From positions 38,002 to 102,001 of IMG/VR virus record IMGVR_UViG_3300026078_000022: DNA of 64,000 bases; one strand, 5' to 3'. Position 1 is the stretch's first letter. Each line of letters starts with the position of its first letter. This document shows positions 52,517 to 57,732 of the stretch, piece by piece. Both the position numbers and the translations under genes were made by a program. The DNA is from a virus. The notes under the pieces are model-generated. The model was given only the letters and a program-made list of their open reading frames with translations. It did no database searches and had not been told where the DNA came from.

Positions 52517-52639
52517 TTAATCATCGAACCCATAACTAACACGTAACATAATGGAATTTATCACTTTACGAATAACAACAGTACGACCATTATCTAGTGT
52601 AAGTGTATCTCCGATATGATATTGTTGCGTTTGTTTCAT
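52517..52639 (-). CDS. Short SH3-like protein
   Basis: A 40-residue frame, MKQTQQYHIGDTLTLDNGRT at the start, with the short-strand 'hxxGDTlxLdnGrxv' pattern of small SH3-like phage proteins. It is too short to be sure, but there is no other gene here and the coding pattern is good. Confidence 0.5.
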   Translation of the reverse strand: MKQTQQYHIGDTLTLDNGRTVVIRKVINSIMLRVSYGFDD

Positions 52640-52980
52640 AAGTCAAAGATAATCCCCTCCCCATAATATTCCAAATAAATTCCAACAAATATTTCAAATA
52701 TACCCAATACCCCTGATACATATACCATAACACATTGATCCACAATAAAACCAATGAACTAACCAGCAATACACCATTACACCACAACCCACACAATGCC
52801 CCTGTAGCGCAATAGGAAGCCAATAGCGCCCCAATCCCACACAGAAAGGCCCATTGCCCCATCAACGCAGACAATCGCAGCTAACAAACTCACACCCGGG
52901 CAAAAATCAAAAGCAATTGACAACGGTATATCACAACAATAATCAGCGCAGCAAACCATAACATAACTATATGATAATCA
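52640..52980. other. C/A-rich, G-poor non-coding arm
   Basis: About 340 nt in which the plus strand is strongly G-poor and C/A-rich. Two open minus-strand frames exist but encode low-complexity Trp/Cys/Leu-rich text and are rejected. It mirrors the G/T-rich arm on the other side of the structured core at 52,985-53,175. Confidence 0.6.
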
Positions 52981-52984
52981 ATTA

Positions 52985-53175
52985 ATGGATTCCTTTTCCC
53001 GGAAATTTCAGGCTAGGCTATAGTTTTTCGATGCCCATGCCGCCGCGCCGGGCCTGCAAAAACCCGTAGGGTGTGCAAAGGCTACACGAACAGCAGGAAA
53101 GGAATATCCTGTGAGGACGCACGTAGGTTTAAGCGGTCGTCCTATGCATGCGAAATAGCATGCGCGATCTACGCT
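52985..53175 (+). ncRNA. GC-rich structured element with pseudoknot
   Basis: A 190-nt GC-rich island between two composition-skewed arms. Helices seen: ATTCCTTTTCC with GGAAAGGAAT (53,096-53,105); AGGACG (53,114-53,119) with CGTCCT (53,138-53,143); CGTAG (53,122-53,126) with CTACG (53,169-53,173), which crosses the former; and a perfect hairpin GCATGC/GCATGC at 53,146-53,163. The strand is uncertain. It may be a non-coding RNA or a replication-origin structure. Confidence 0.5.
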
Positions 53176-53180
53176 TGGGG

Positions 53181-53428
53181 GTAAATGAGAGTAAGGGTTC
53201 TGTTTTTGGGTTGATTGGCCCGGGTGGGGGTTCGGGTTGTTGGCTGGTCTGAGTTTTGGAATTGGGCGGCGCGGCGATTTTGCTTTCTTTCTGTTTAAGG
53301 GATTCCCTTGTTGGGAAAATTACCCGGGTGAAAATATTTTTTTAATCCCCTTTGAGTTGCCGGATCTGGTGGAATAGGGGTAGGGTGTAAGAGGGTTATA
53401 GTTGGGGGTAATTGTGTAAATAGTGCAA
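53181..53428. other. G/T-rich, C-poor non-coding arm
   Basis: About 250 nt that is G/T-rich and C-poor on the plus strand, with G-runs such as CGGGTGGGGG and GTTGGGGGTA. It contains no convincing gene. Together with the C/A-rich arm it makes the outward-running strand G/T-rich on both sides of the core. Confidence 0.6.
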
Positions 53429-53758
53429 TTATTTATTGGATCGAAGAAAGCGAAGATATTCCAACAATTGTTGCTCTTCTTTCTGGGTGAGTTTTGTTTT
53501 CGCATTTATTGTTTTTAAAATACCAATTTTTGCTTTTGGATCTTCGATTACAATACCAGCAGCAATAAGCAATGTCTCCATTTCTATTTTATATAAATGA
53601 GATAATTTATAAAGCACATCCGCTGATGGCTTTTTTATCTTATCGTTTTCGAGTTGACTTAAATAAGCGTTTGATATACCAACCGCTTCTTCAACCTGTC
53701 GTAATGTTAATGATATTAACTCCCTTGATTCTTTAAGTGTTTGCCCTAATGTTTTCAT
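53429..53758 (-). CDS. XRE-family repressor-like regulator
   Basis: The 109-residue product has an N-terminal XRE helix-turn-helix: LGQTLKESRELISLTLRQVE and AVGISNAYLSQLENDKIKKP, followed by SADVLYKLSHLYKIEM, exactly in HTH_3 order. A C-terminal coiled helix (TQKEEQQLLEYLRFLRSNK) may dimerise. It is divergent from the plus-strand early genes, typical for a lysis-control or early/late switch regulator. Confidence 0.88.
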   Translation of the reverse strand: MKTLGQTLKESRELISLTLRQVEEAVGISNAYLSQLENDKIKKPSADVLYKLSHLYKIEMETLLIAAGIVIEDPKAKIGILKTINAKTKLTQKEEQQLLEYLRFLRSNK

Positions 53759-53773
53759 GTTTTATGAATTTAA

Positions 53774-53807
53774 TTTTGCTAAATTAATCAATTTGTATTT
53801 ATCTTTA
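53774..53807 (+). promoter_or_regulatory. Candidate early promoter
   Basis: TTTTG (53,774-53,778) and TATCTTTA (53,800-53,807), 21 nt apart, resemble the Bacteroidota -33/-7 promoter with one mismatch in TAnnTTTG. It lies in the gap between the XRE gene and the first plus-strand genes, where a rightward promoter is expected. Confidence 0.4.
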
Positions 53808-53839
53808 GGGTTCATTAATTAACAATTAAAAACTTTTCA

Positions 53840-53974
53840 ATGACTACATTAAAAATGAAGTTGGGGCTTTCTTTAAAACAATTATTAAAAAAACTTATCA
53901 ATTATGGATTATGTATGCGTTCATGCGCGATTTTTATTTTTCGATTGGAAATCTCATTATACAGTAGAGTATAG
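53840..53974 (+). CDS. Possible leader peptide
   Basis: A 44-residue frame (MTTLKMKLGLSLKQLLKKLI at the start) that overlaps the next gene by 71 nt in another frame. It is preceded by AAAAACTTTTCA, a near copy of the 15-nt element found before the next two genes. The shared leader is the main support; the peptide itself is unremarkable. Confidence 0.35.
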   Translation: MTTLKMKLGLSLKQLLKKLINYGLCMRSCAIFIFRLEISLYSRV

Positions 53975-54128
53975 TTATGGTATTGGCAAATGGTTTGTGT
54001 TTGAAGATGAAAAAACTACTGATGCCCTATATGTTAGTAAGGAAATAAAGCCATCAAAAAGTAAATCCCCTAATAGGGAGGAAGCTAAAGTTATATTAAA
54101 AGAATATTTTAGCAGTGTTATTGTTTAA
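53904..54128 (+). CDS. Unknown early small protein
   Basis: A 74-residue product with FDWKSHYTVEYSYGIGKWFV and TDALYVSKEIKPSKSKSPNR. It is preceded directly by AAAAACTTATCAATT. Beta-rich start with a helical C-terminus. Function unknown. Confidence 0.62.
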   Translation: MDYVCVHARFLFFDWKSHYTVEYSYGIGKWFVFEDEKTTDALYVSKEIKPSKSKSPNREEAKVILKEYFSSVIV

Positions 54129-54149
54129 AACATCAAAAACTTATCAATT

Positions 54150-54401
54150 ATGACAAACAAAGAATTGCAATTGTATTTAGCCAAATACCCGGATGATATG
54201 CCTCTGAGGTGGCGCTGCGAAACCACAACTGAAAGTGGGCATTATGAAATGGAAGATTTCGATGAAGACAAAATACTTCATACTTCAGAAACCGCATATG
54301 TTGATATAGATGCTCCTGAAGATGAATGGGACACCGAAGTTGGTAAAATCGAACTTGGCAGCGGCCAGCAATATTTATTATTTAATCCATTAATAGTTTG
54401 A
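54150..54401 (+). CDS. Unknown early small protein
   Basis: An 83-residue product with LQLYLAKYPDDMPLRWRCET and acidic text (MEDFDEDKILHTSETAYVDI). The opening 'eL..yLakyPDdmplr' is typical for small phage proteins of unknown function. It is preceded by the same AAAAACTTATCAATT leader as its neighbour. Confidence 0.65.
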   Translation: MTNKELQLYLAKYPDDMPLRWRCETTTESGHYEMEDFDEDKILHTSETAYVDIDAPEDEWDTEVGKIELGSGQQYLLFNPLIV

Positions 54402-54427
54402 CAGTTTCCTGATAAGTTCTGTCGATA

Positions 54428-54469
54428 AGCCCTGATTAGAATTGCATCAGCAGTATCGGGGCTTTTTTA
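54428..54469 (+). terminator. Intrinsic terminator
   Basis: AGCCCTGAT pairs with ATCGGGGCT (9 bp with one G-U) around an 18-nt loop, followed by a run of six T. It ends the two-gene plus-strand unit. Confidence 0.88.
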
Positions 54470-54478
54470 TGTCAGGTA

Positions 54479-54501
54479 GTGTGATTTAAGTCATATCACA
54501 C
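54479..54501. promoter_or_regulatory. Inverted repeat, candidate operator
   Basis: GTGTGAT and ATCACAC form a perfect 7-bp inverted repeat with a 9-nt spacer, centred at 54,490. It lies between the terminator and a minus-strand gene. The symmetry and spacing suit a dimeric HTH repressor such as the XRE protein, but no second copy was found near the XRE promoter. Confidence 0.4.
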
Positions 54502-54551
54502 AAGGTAGGGGGTTGTATTGTTTGCGTTTTCTTGATTTCAGGAAAACGTTC

Positions 54552-54755
54552 TTAATTCATATTTATATCCCATTCGACGGCAACCCAATCTTCGCCCTCT
54601 AAAATAAAGCCCATTTTACCTAATCGGTCATCTGGTATAGCTGCTTTCATTTTAGTTACGCGACCGTCAATAGGATCTACTTCCATAACAATGCACTCCA
54701 TATTTGCGAAGTCTCCGGTGCCTTCAAGTTTTATAATGTCACCCGGTTGTCTCAT
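54552..54755 (-). CDS. Small SH3-like protein
   Basis: A 67-residue product with MRQPGDIIKLEGTGDFANME and CIVMEVDPIDGRVTKMKAAI. The 'GDiikl.gtg.f..m...V..vd...g.v' pattern indicates a beta-barrel. It is the only minus-strand gene in the early operon and diverges from the gene at 54,783. Confidence 0.65.
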   Translation of the reverse strand: MRQPGDIIKLEGTGDFANMECIVMEVDPIDGRVTKMKAAIPDDRLGKMGFILEGEDWVAVEWDINMN

Positions 54756-54782
54756 AGACCAAATTTAGTATATTCGTATCTA

Positions 54783-55184
54783 ATGCAAGGACTGGCAAAG
54801 CAGTCTATAAATATCATGTTTACATCATTCCTTTTTGAAAGGCTTACACATTACCGCCAATTTTATTCTACAGAGGCCGAATTTATCCAACACTTAATGA
54901 GCGGGGAAGTAAAGATATCAATTCCTGATCTTATTAAATTTCAAAGCGAGTATGAAAATAAGCGGCCATCTCTGCCATCCCGCTTTCAGGTAGGTGATAA
55001 GGTGATATTTGAAGATCGCCCTGATGATCATGATATACCTTACATCGGTTTGCCAGCCGAAATATTAGCTGTTCATTTTTATTCTGGCAAGGTCAAGTAT
55101 GATGTAGACCTTATATTTGCTGAAGGCAAAAGAACTAGGATTTATAATGTAGACTCTATCGTGATTGTAGATTTCGATAAATAA
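54783..55184 (+). CDS. Unknown early protein
   Basis: Start chosen at MQGLAKQSINIMFTSFLFER to avoid overlap with the divergent gene; 133 residues. The C-terminal part (FQVGDKVIFEDRPDDHDIPY; ILAVHFYSGKVKYDVDLIFA) is a beta-rich SH3/KOW-like module. Function unknown. Confidence 0.6.
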   Translation: MQGLAKQSINIMFTSFLFERLTHYRQFYSTEAEFIQHLMSGEVKISIPDLIKFQSEYENKRPSLPSRFQVGDKVIFEDRPDDHDIPYIGLPAEILAVHFYSGKVKYDVDLIFAEGKRTRIYNVDSIVIVDFDK

Positions 55185-55203
55185 GTCAGAGAAACAATTC
55201 GAT

Positions 55204-55252
55204 AAGCCGGGGCAGATACCTACTACTATCTGCTACCGGCTTTCTTGTTTTA
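55204..55252 (+). terminator. Intrinsic terminator
   Basis: AAGCCGG...CCGGCTT (55,204-55,242) with inner GCAGATA/TATCTGC makes a long near-perfect hairpin, followed by a T-rich tract. It ends the unit of the preceding gene. Confidence 0.88.
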
Positions 55253-55329
55253 TATCCGTGGGAGTGGGTATTTATTTAATTGTGTGAAAAATATATTTGT
55301 TTATATGAATTGTGTGTTTATATTTGCTT

Positions 55330-55563
55330 ATGAAGATAGCGAAGAAAATACCAATACCGGTTAACGTTGGTTCAGGACGGCCACGGAAAAAATATAGATT
55401 TGATTTATTAAATGAGGTTGGTGATAGTTTCTTCATAGAAGGCGTTGAAGCCAAAAATAGTGTGTACAGCAATCTTAATTCTTATAATAAGAAAAGTAAA
55501 CACCCAATAAAAATAACTATCCGTACTGAAGAAACCGGCATTCGAATTTGGCGAATTAAATAA
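55330..55563 (+). CDS. Small SH3-like/AbrB-like protein, paralogue 2
   Basis: Start chosen at MKIAKKIPIPVNVGSGRPRK (77 residues). The order IPIP...GRP...GDSFFIEG...SVYSNLNSYNKK...IKITIRTEE...RIWRIK parallels the product at 52,204-52,431 on the opposite strand, so they are paralogues. A DNA-binding role is possible. Confidence 0.66.
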   Translation: MKIAKKIPIPVNVGSGRPRKKYRFDLLNEVGDSFFIEGVEAKNSVYSNLNSYNKKSKHPIKITIRTEETGIRIWRIK

Positions 55564-55570
55564 TACTCGT

Positions 55571-55675
55571 ATGTTGCTATTAATAATAGTTGTTACATGT
55601 TTATTTATTGGATATGCAATTGGGGTTGTCGATGAAAAAGATAGGATACAAAATAAAACAAATAACAATGCTTAG
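55571..55675 (+). CDS. Short TM peptide
   Basis: A 34-residue frame with a hydrophobic helix right after the start (MLLLIIVVTCLFIGYAIGVV) and a polar tail. It overlaps the next start by 8 nt. The membrane-peptide layout is common among phage accessory genes, but the length limits confidence. Confidence 0.5.
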   Translation: MLLLIIVVTCLFIGYAIGVVDEKDRIQNKTNNNA

Positions 55676-55889
55676 TTTAATTGATGTATTACGAAGTAAT
55701 GGTGGTGTTATTGAAAATGGCGCTGTTATGATTACATGTAAAGACATGGATGTAGCAGCGAGGTTATATGTACATAATTGTGTCGTTAAAGAATTAGAAT
55801 CATTACTTGAAATCAATTCAACACAAGCATACTGGCCTGCTATAATTAAACAAAGGATTAATCAATTAAAAGGTAATAACAATGGCTGA
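55668..55889 (+). CDS. Unknown small protein
   Basis: Start chosen at MLSLIDVLRSNGGVIENGAV (73 residues); an upstream Met in frame lies within the TM-peptide gene. Contains VMITCKDMDVAARLYVHNCV, helical. It overlaps the next gene by 8 nt. Function unknown. Confidence 0.58.
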   Translation: MLSLIDVLRSNGGVIENGAVMITCKDMDVAARLYVHNCVVKELESLLEINSTQAYWPAIIKQRINQLKGNNNG

Positions 55890-56157
55890 TAGAGATGCGA
55901 TATTAGAAAAAGGAACAAAAGATTACGCGCCAATTTTATATATTATTGAACAATATAAAAAAGGTAATTGTCCATTAAGTTCAGTAGAATCAGCCATTAA
56001 AAATGCATTGGACGAGTACATGCGCTTAACCTGTTTAGAACTCTTAGAATATATGGGTAATAATGAAGTTGAATGTATGAAAACCCGTGTAGGGTTAAGA
56101 TTTTATCATAACGGTCTTTATTTAACCGCAGAAGAACTATTTGAAAACTTTCTATAA
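55882..56157 (+). CDS. Unknown small protein
   Basis: A 91-residue helical product (YIIEQYKKGNCPLSSVESAI; NNEVECMKTRVGLRFYHNGL). The C-terminal 'YlTaEeLFE.F' is a familiar end for phage small proteins. Function unknown. Confidence 0.6.
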   Translation: MADRDAILEKGTKDYAPILYIIEQYKKGNCPLSSVESAIKNALDEYMRLTCLELLEYMGNNEVECMKTRVGLRFYHNGLYLTAEELFENFL

Positions 56158-56165
56158 TAAATAAC

Positions 56166-56366
56166 ATGGTAAACGAATATTACTATTTGAATGAATTAGA
56201 AATCAAAATGGAAGAATTTTTAGAGACTGAAACATGTAGCGATAATGATTTAGGGTGGATTGCTCCAATGACAAAACGAAGAATGGCAGAAGCTGCTTTC
56301 GCTGTATTAAAGAATGCTCAAGAATTAAATATTTATCTTGAACGTGAAGGTGTATTAAATTTATAA
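56166..56366 (+). CDS. Unknown small protein
   Basis: A 66-residue helical product (YYYLNELEIKMEEFLETETC). It is the last gene before the RNA cluster; a hairpin with T-rich text follows at 56,412-56,445. Confidence 0.58.
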   Translation: MVNEYYYLNELEIKMEEFLETETCSDNDLGWIAPMTKRRMAEAAFAVLKNAQELNIYLEREGVLNL

Positions 56367-56411
56367 GGTATTTATAAACTTTCTCACTCACAATCAGTAC
56401 GGGAATCTCAG

Positions 56412-56445
56412 TCGGGATTATTTTTAGTCCCGGCCTTATTTTAAA
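56412..56445 (+). terminator. Probable intrinsic terminator before the RNA cluster
   Basis: CGGGA pairs with TCCCG around a T-rich loop, followed by TTATTTT. The stem is short, so confidence is moderate. It separates the protein-coding unit from the structured-RNA block. Confidence 0.55.
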
Positions 56446-56533
56446 CAAGTTCTTTTAAATAGCTCGGGAGCGCATTTCCCCGACAAGGTGAGCGGTGAAG
56501 AAATTCATGCCACAGACCGAAAGGAAGATGCTA

Positions 56534-56660
56534 AATGAACAGAAACATTTATGAGTGATCATATGATGCGGGTAGCCAGCCTGTTATTGGGACGCGAGTA
56601 GGATGTAATTTGGTAACTGGCCTACGAAATTACGACCGGCGATTCTCTTTTCTGTTCATT
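56534..56660 (+). ncRNA. Structured RNA A: closed by a 12-bp helix, with internal pseudoknot
   Basis: AATGAACAGAAA (56,534-56,545) pairs perfectly with TTTCTGTTCATT (56,649-56,660). Inside, GTAGG (56,598-56,602) pairs with CCTAC (56,621-56,625) and GTAATTT (56,605-56,611) with AAATTAC (56,627-56,633), two helices that cross. No reading frame occupies the region. The match to any known RNA family was not recognised. Confidence 0.6.
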
Positions 56661-56669
56661 CATATATTT

Positions 56670-56776
56670 CACCTGCATTGTGAGGCGTAAGCCAATAATC
56701 ATAGGGATAACCGTGAAAGATAACTGATCACTATTATTGTAACGGAAGGTATAGGGTTCGAACCCCTTGCGGGTGG
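56670..56776 (+). tRNA. tRNA-like RNA, atypical (107 nt)
   Basis: The ends form a 7-bp acceptor-like stem: CACCTGC (56,670-56,676) with GCGGGTG (56,769-56,775). The classical T-arm GGGTTCGAACCCC sits at the right distance from the 3' end. A GGC-GTAA-GCC hairpin lies in the D-arm place and CAATAAT/ATTATTG (56,693-56,699 with 56,733-56,739) in the anticodon-arm place, but it encloses a 33-nt insert instead of a 7-nt loop. No CCA is encoded and no anticodon can be read. It could be an intron-bearing or degenerate tRNA, or a tRNA mimic. Confidence 0.5.
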
Positions 56777-56797
56777 CAAACTAAGTTCTTTTAAATA

Positions 56798-56929
56798 TGT
56801 AAGGCATGAGCAGCAGGGACTAACCTGACAAGCTGGCCTACAAAAGCAGTAGACACAGAAGGAAGTAATCTAGTGTAAAGAGATGTGTTAAGTTACTTTA
56901 AGCACGCCATCTGCGGTCGCTGTACAAAC
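56798..56929 (+). ncRNA. Structured RNA C (weakly supported)
   Basis: A 132-nt segment between two linker copies. Visible helices are CAGG/CCTG and AAGTAA/TTACTT, less convincing than in the neighbouring modules. It shares CTGGCCTAC with RNA A. It is included because it lies in the same array and carries no gene. Confidence 0.4.
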
Positions 56930-56955
56930 AAGTTCTTTATTTATATAGATGATAT

Positions 56956-57125
56956 TGTTGATGAATGTGGTGGAATAGACAGGATGTTATGTAAAGTAAC
57001 TCAATAGTAAACACGATGAGCGGTCAAATACGTTGAAAAGCGTTTCCGGTAGCTCATGCCTAAATGCCGGAAAGATGAAAAAGGCTTGCAGGGTGACGCA
57101 TGGAAATCCCTGCCATTCATCAACA
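56956..57125 (+). ncRNA. Structured RNA D: 12-bp closing helix with H-type pseudoknot
   Basis: TGTTGATGAATG (56,956-56,967) pairs perfectly with CATTCATCAACA (57,114-57,125). Within it, ATGAGC (57,016-57,021) pairs with GCTCAT (57,052-57,057), which lies in the loop of TTTCCGG/CCGGAAA (57,043-57,049 with 57,067-57,073), a clear pseudoknot. GCAGGG/CCCTGC (57,088-57,093 with 57,108-57,113) stacks on the closing helix, and GTTA/TAAC (56,986-57,000) forms a 7-nt-loop hairpin near a tRNA-Leu-like GTGGTGGAAT. Family not recognised. Confidence 0.65.
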
Positions 57126-57135
57126 TACTTTATTT

Positions 57136-57235
57136 ATTACTACGGGGGGAGCAACATAACGTCAAGTAATTGGGACTCTGTAGCTGCATGAGTCTTAGGT
57201 GGTAATGCAGATTAATCGCCTCTCCCCTTAGTAAT
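57136..57235 (+). ncRNA. Structured RNA E: closed helix with pseudoknot
   Basis: ATTACTA (57,136-57,142) pairs with TAGTAAT (57,229-57,235) and the helix continues as GGGGGAG with CTCTCCC. Inside, GACTC (57,174-57,178) pairs with GAGTC (57,190-57,194) and CTGCAT (57,184-57,189) with ATGCAG (57,205-57,210), a compact H-type pseudoknot. It is the third module with a terminal closing helix and an internal pseudoknot. Confidence 0.65.
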
Positions 57236-57266
57236 TGTTCTCATGTTTTATTCTACTGGTTTAAAA

Positions 57267-57306
57267 GAAGGGAGTGATTTATGTCTATTTATTTCTCCCT
57301 CTTTTT
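57267..57306 (+). terminator. Intrinsic terminator after the RNA cluster
   Basis: AGAAGGGAG pairs with CTCCCTCTT (one bulged A), followed by T-rich sequence CTCTTTTT. It closes the RNA block before the gene at 57,354. Confidence 0.75.
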
Positions 57307-57353
57307 AACTTTCAAAATCATTTTCTTTAATCACTAATAAAACAATAAACAAA

Positions 57354-57569
57354 ATGAATTTCGATAACATCGGGTCAGCACTAATGTTGATATATGATGA
57401 ACTTAAAAATGATAAGGAATCAAAGGCATTAGTAAAAAAGATAGATAAGGCCGAAAGCGATAAGCAAATAAAAGATGGCATAGTTGCAGGTGTTAAGCGC
57501 TTACGTGAATTAGGTAAAAATGCATTAGCCGATGATATTGAAAAGAAAACAAAAGGATTTGCTTTTTAG
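57354..57569 (+). CDS. Unknown small helical protein
   Basis: A 71-residue, strongly helical and charged product (ESKALVKKIDKAESDKQIKD; KRLRELGKNALADDIEKKTK). It ends with TAG, showing TAG works as a stop nearby. It lies between the RNA cluster and another small RNA. Function unknown. Confidence 0.62.
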   Translation: MNFDNIGSALMLIYDELKNDKESKALVKKIDKAESDKQIKDGIVAGVKRLRELGKNALADDIEKKTKGFAF

Positions 57570-57591
57570 AATAACATAAGCATAGTAGATC

Positions 57592-57629
57592 AGCCTTGCA
57601 TAGTGAACCTGCAATTGGCTTTTATTTTT
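57592..57629 (+). terminator. Intrinsic terminator
   Basis: AGCC and TTGCA pair with TGCAA and GGCT around a short loop, followed by TTTTATTTTT. It ends the single-gene unit at 57,354-57,569. Confidence 0.7.
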
Positions 57630-57639
57630 AAACTTTAAT

Positions 57640-57727
57640 GCCTGAAATGAAATCCGGGCGCTTCAAATGAGAATTAAACATATAGGTTTGAAGCGGTTCA
57701 CCCCTGATACTTTGTTTCAGGCTTTTT
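57640..57727 (+). ncRNA. Small structured RNA F, ending in a terminator-like tail
   Basis: GCCTGAAA (57,640-57,647) pairs with TTTCAGGC (57,715-57,722), followed by TTTTTAAT. Inside, CGCTTCAAA (57,659-57,667) pairs with TTTGAAGCG (57,687-57,695), and GGG/CCC can stack beneath it. Roughly 83 nt with two long perfect helices, just before an ATG. It may be a small RNA, a leader or a terminator-like element. Confidence 0.6.
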
Positions 57728-57732
57728 AATTT

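Larger units (their letters stand above)
53828..54149 (+). repeat. Repeated 15-nt pre-start element
   Basis: AAAAACTTATCAATT occurs immediately before the ATG at 53,904 (53,889-53,903) and at 54,150 (54,135-54,149). A diverged copy, AAAAACTTTTCA, ends at 53,839 just before another ATG. The genome largely lacks Shine-Dalgarno sequences, so this may be a translation enhancer or a binding site for a regulator. Confidence 0.7.
56447..56945 (+). repeat. Repeated AT-rich linker (AAGTTCTTT...) in the RNA cluster
   Basis: AAGTTCTTTTAAAT occurs at 56,447-56,460 and 56,783-56,796; AAGTTCTTTATTTATA occurs at 56,930-56,945; a diverged copy (ATACTTTATTTATTA) is at 57,125-57,139. Each copy precedes a structured module, so the element may be a promoter, a processing site or an unpaired linker. 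Confidence 0.7.

Noticed and set aside
52590-52959. Two overlapping minus-strand open frames of 94 and 60 codons in the C/A-rich arm
   Set aside because: Their products are low-complexity Trp/Cys/Leu/Tyr text that follows the base composition; no start context and no protein-like pattern.
53114-53173. HDV-like ribozyme at the 53.1-kb pseudoknot
   Set aside because: The helix order fits, but the P3 hairpin and the catalytic J4/2 pattern are not convincing.
56447-57240. tmRNA
   Set aside because: No tag-peptide reading frame with the expected ends and no tmRNA-type 5' end; the only tRNA-like ends enclose 107 nt, far too short.
56447-57240. CRISPR array or toxIN-type repeat array
   Set aside because: The repeated element is a short AT-rich linker at irregular distances (147-336 nt), not a direct repeat with uniform spacers, and no cas or toxN gene is nearby.
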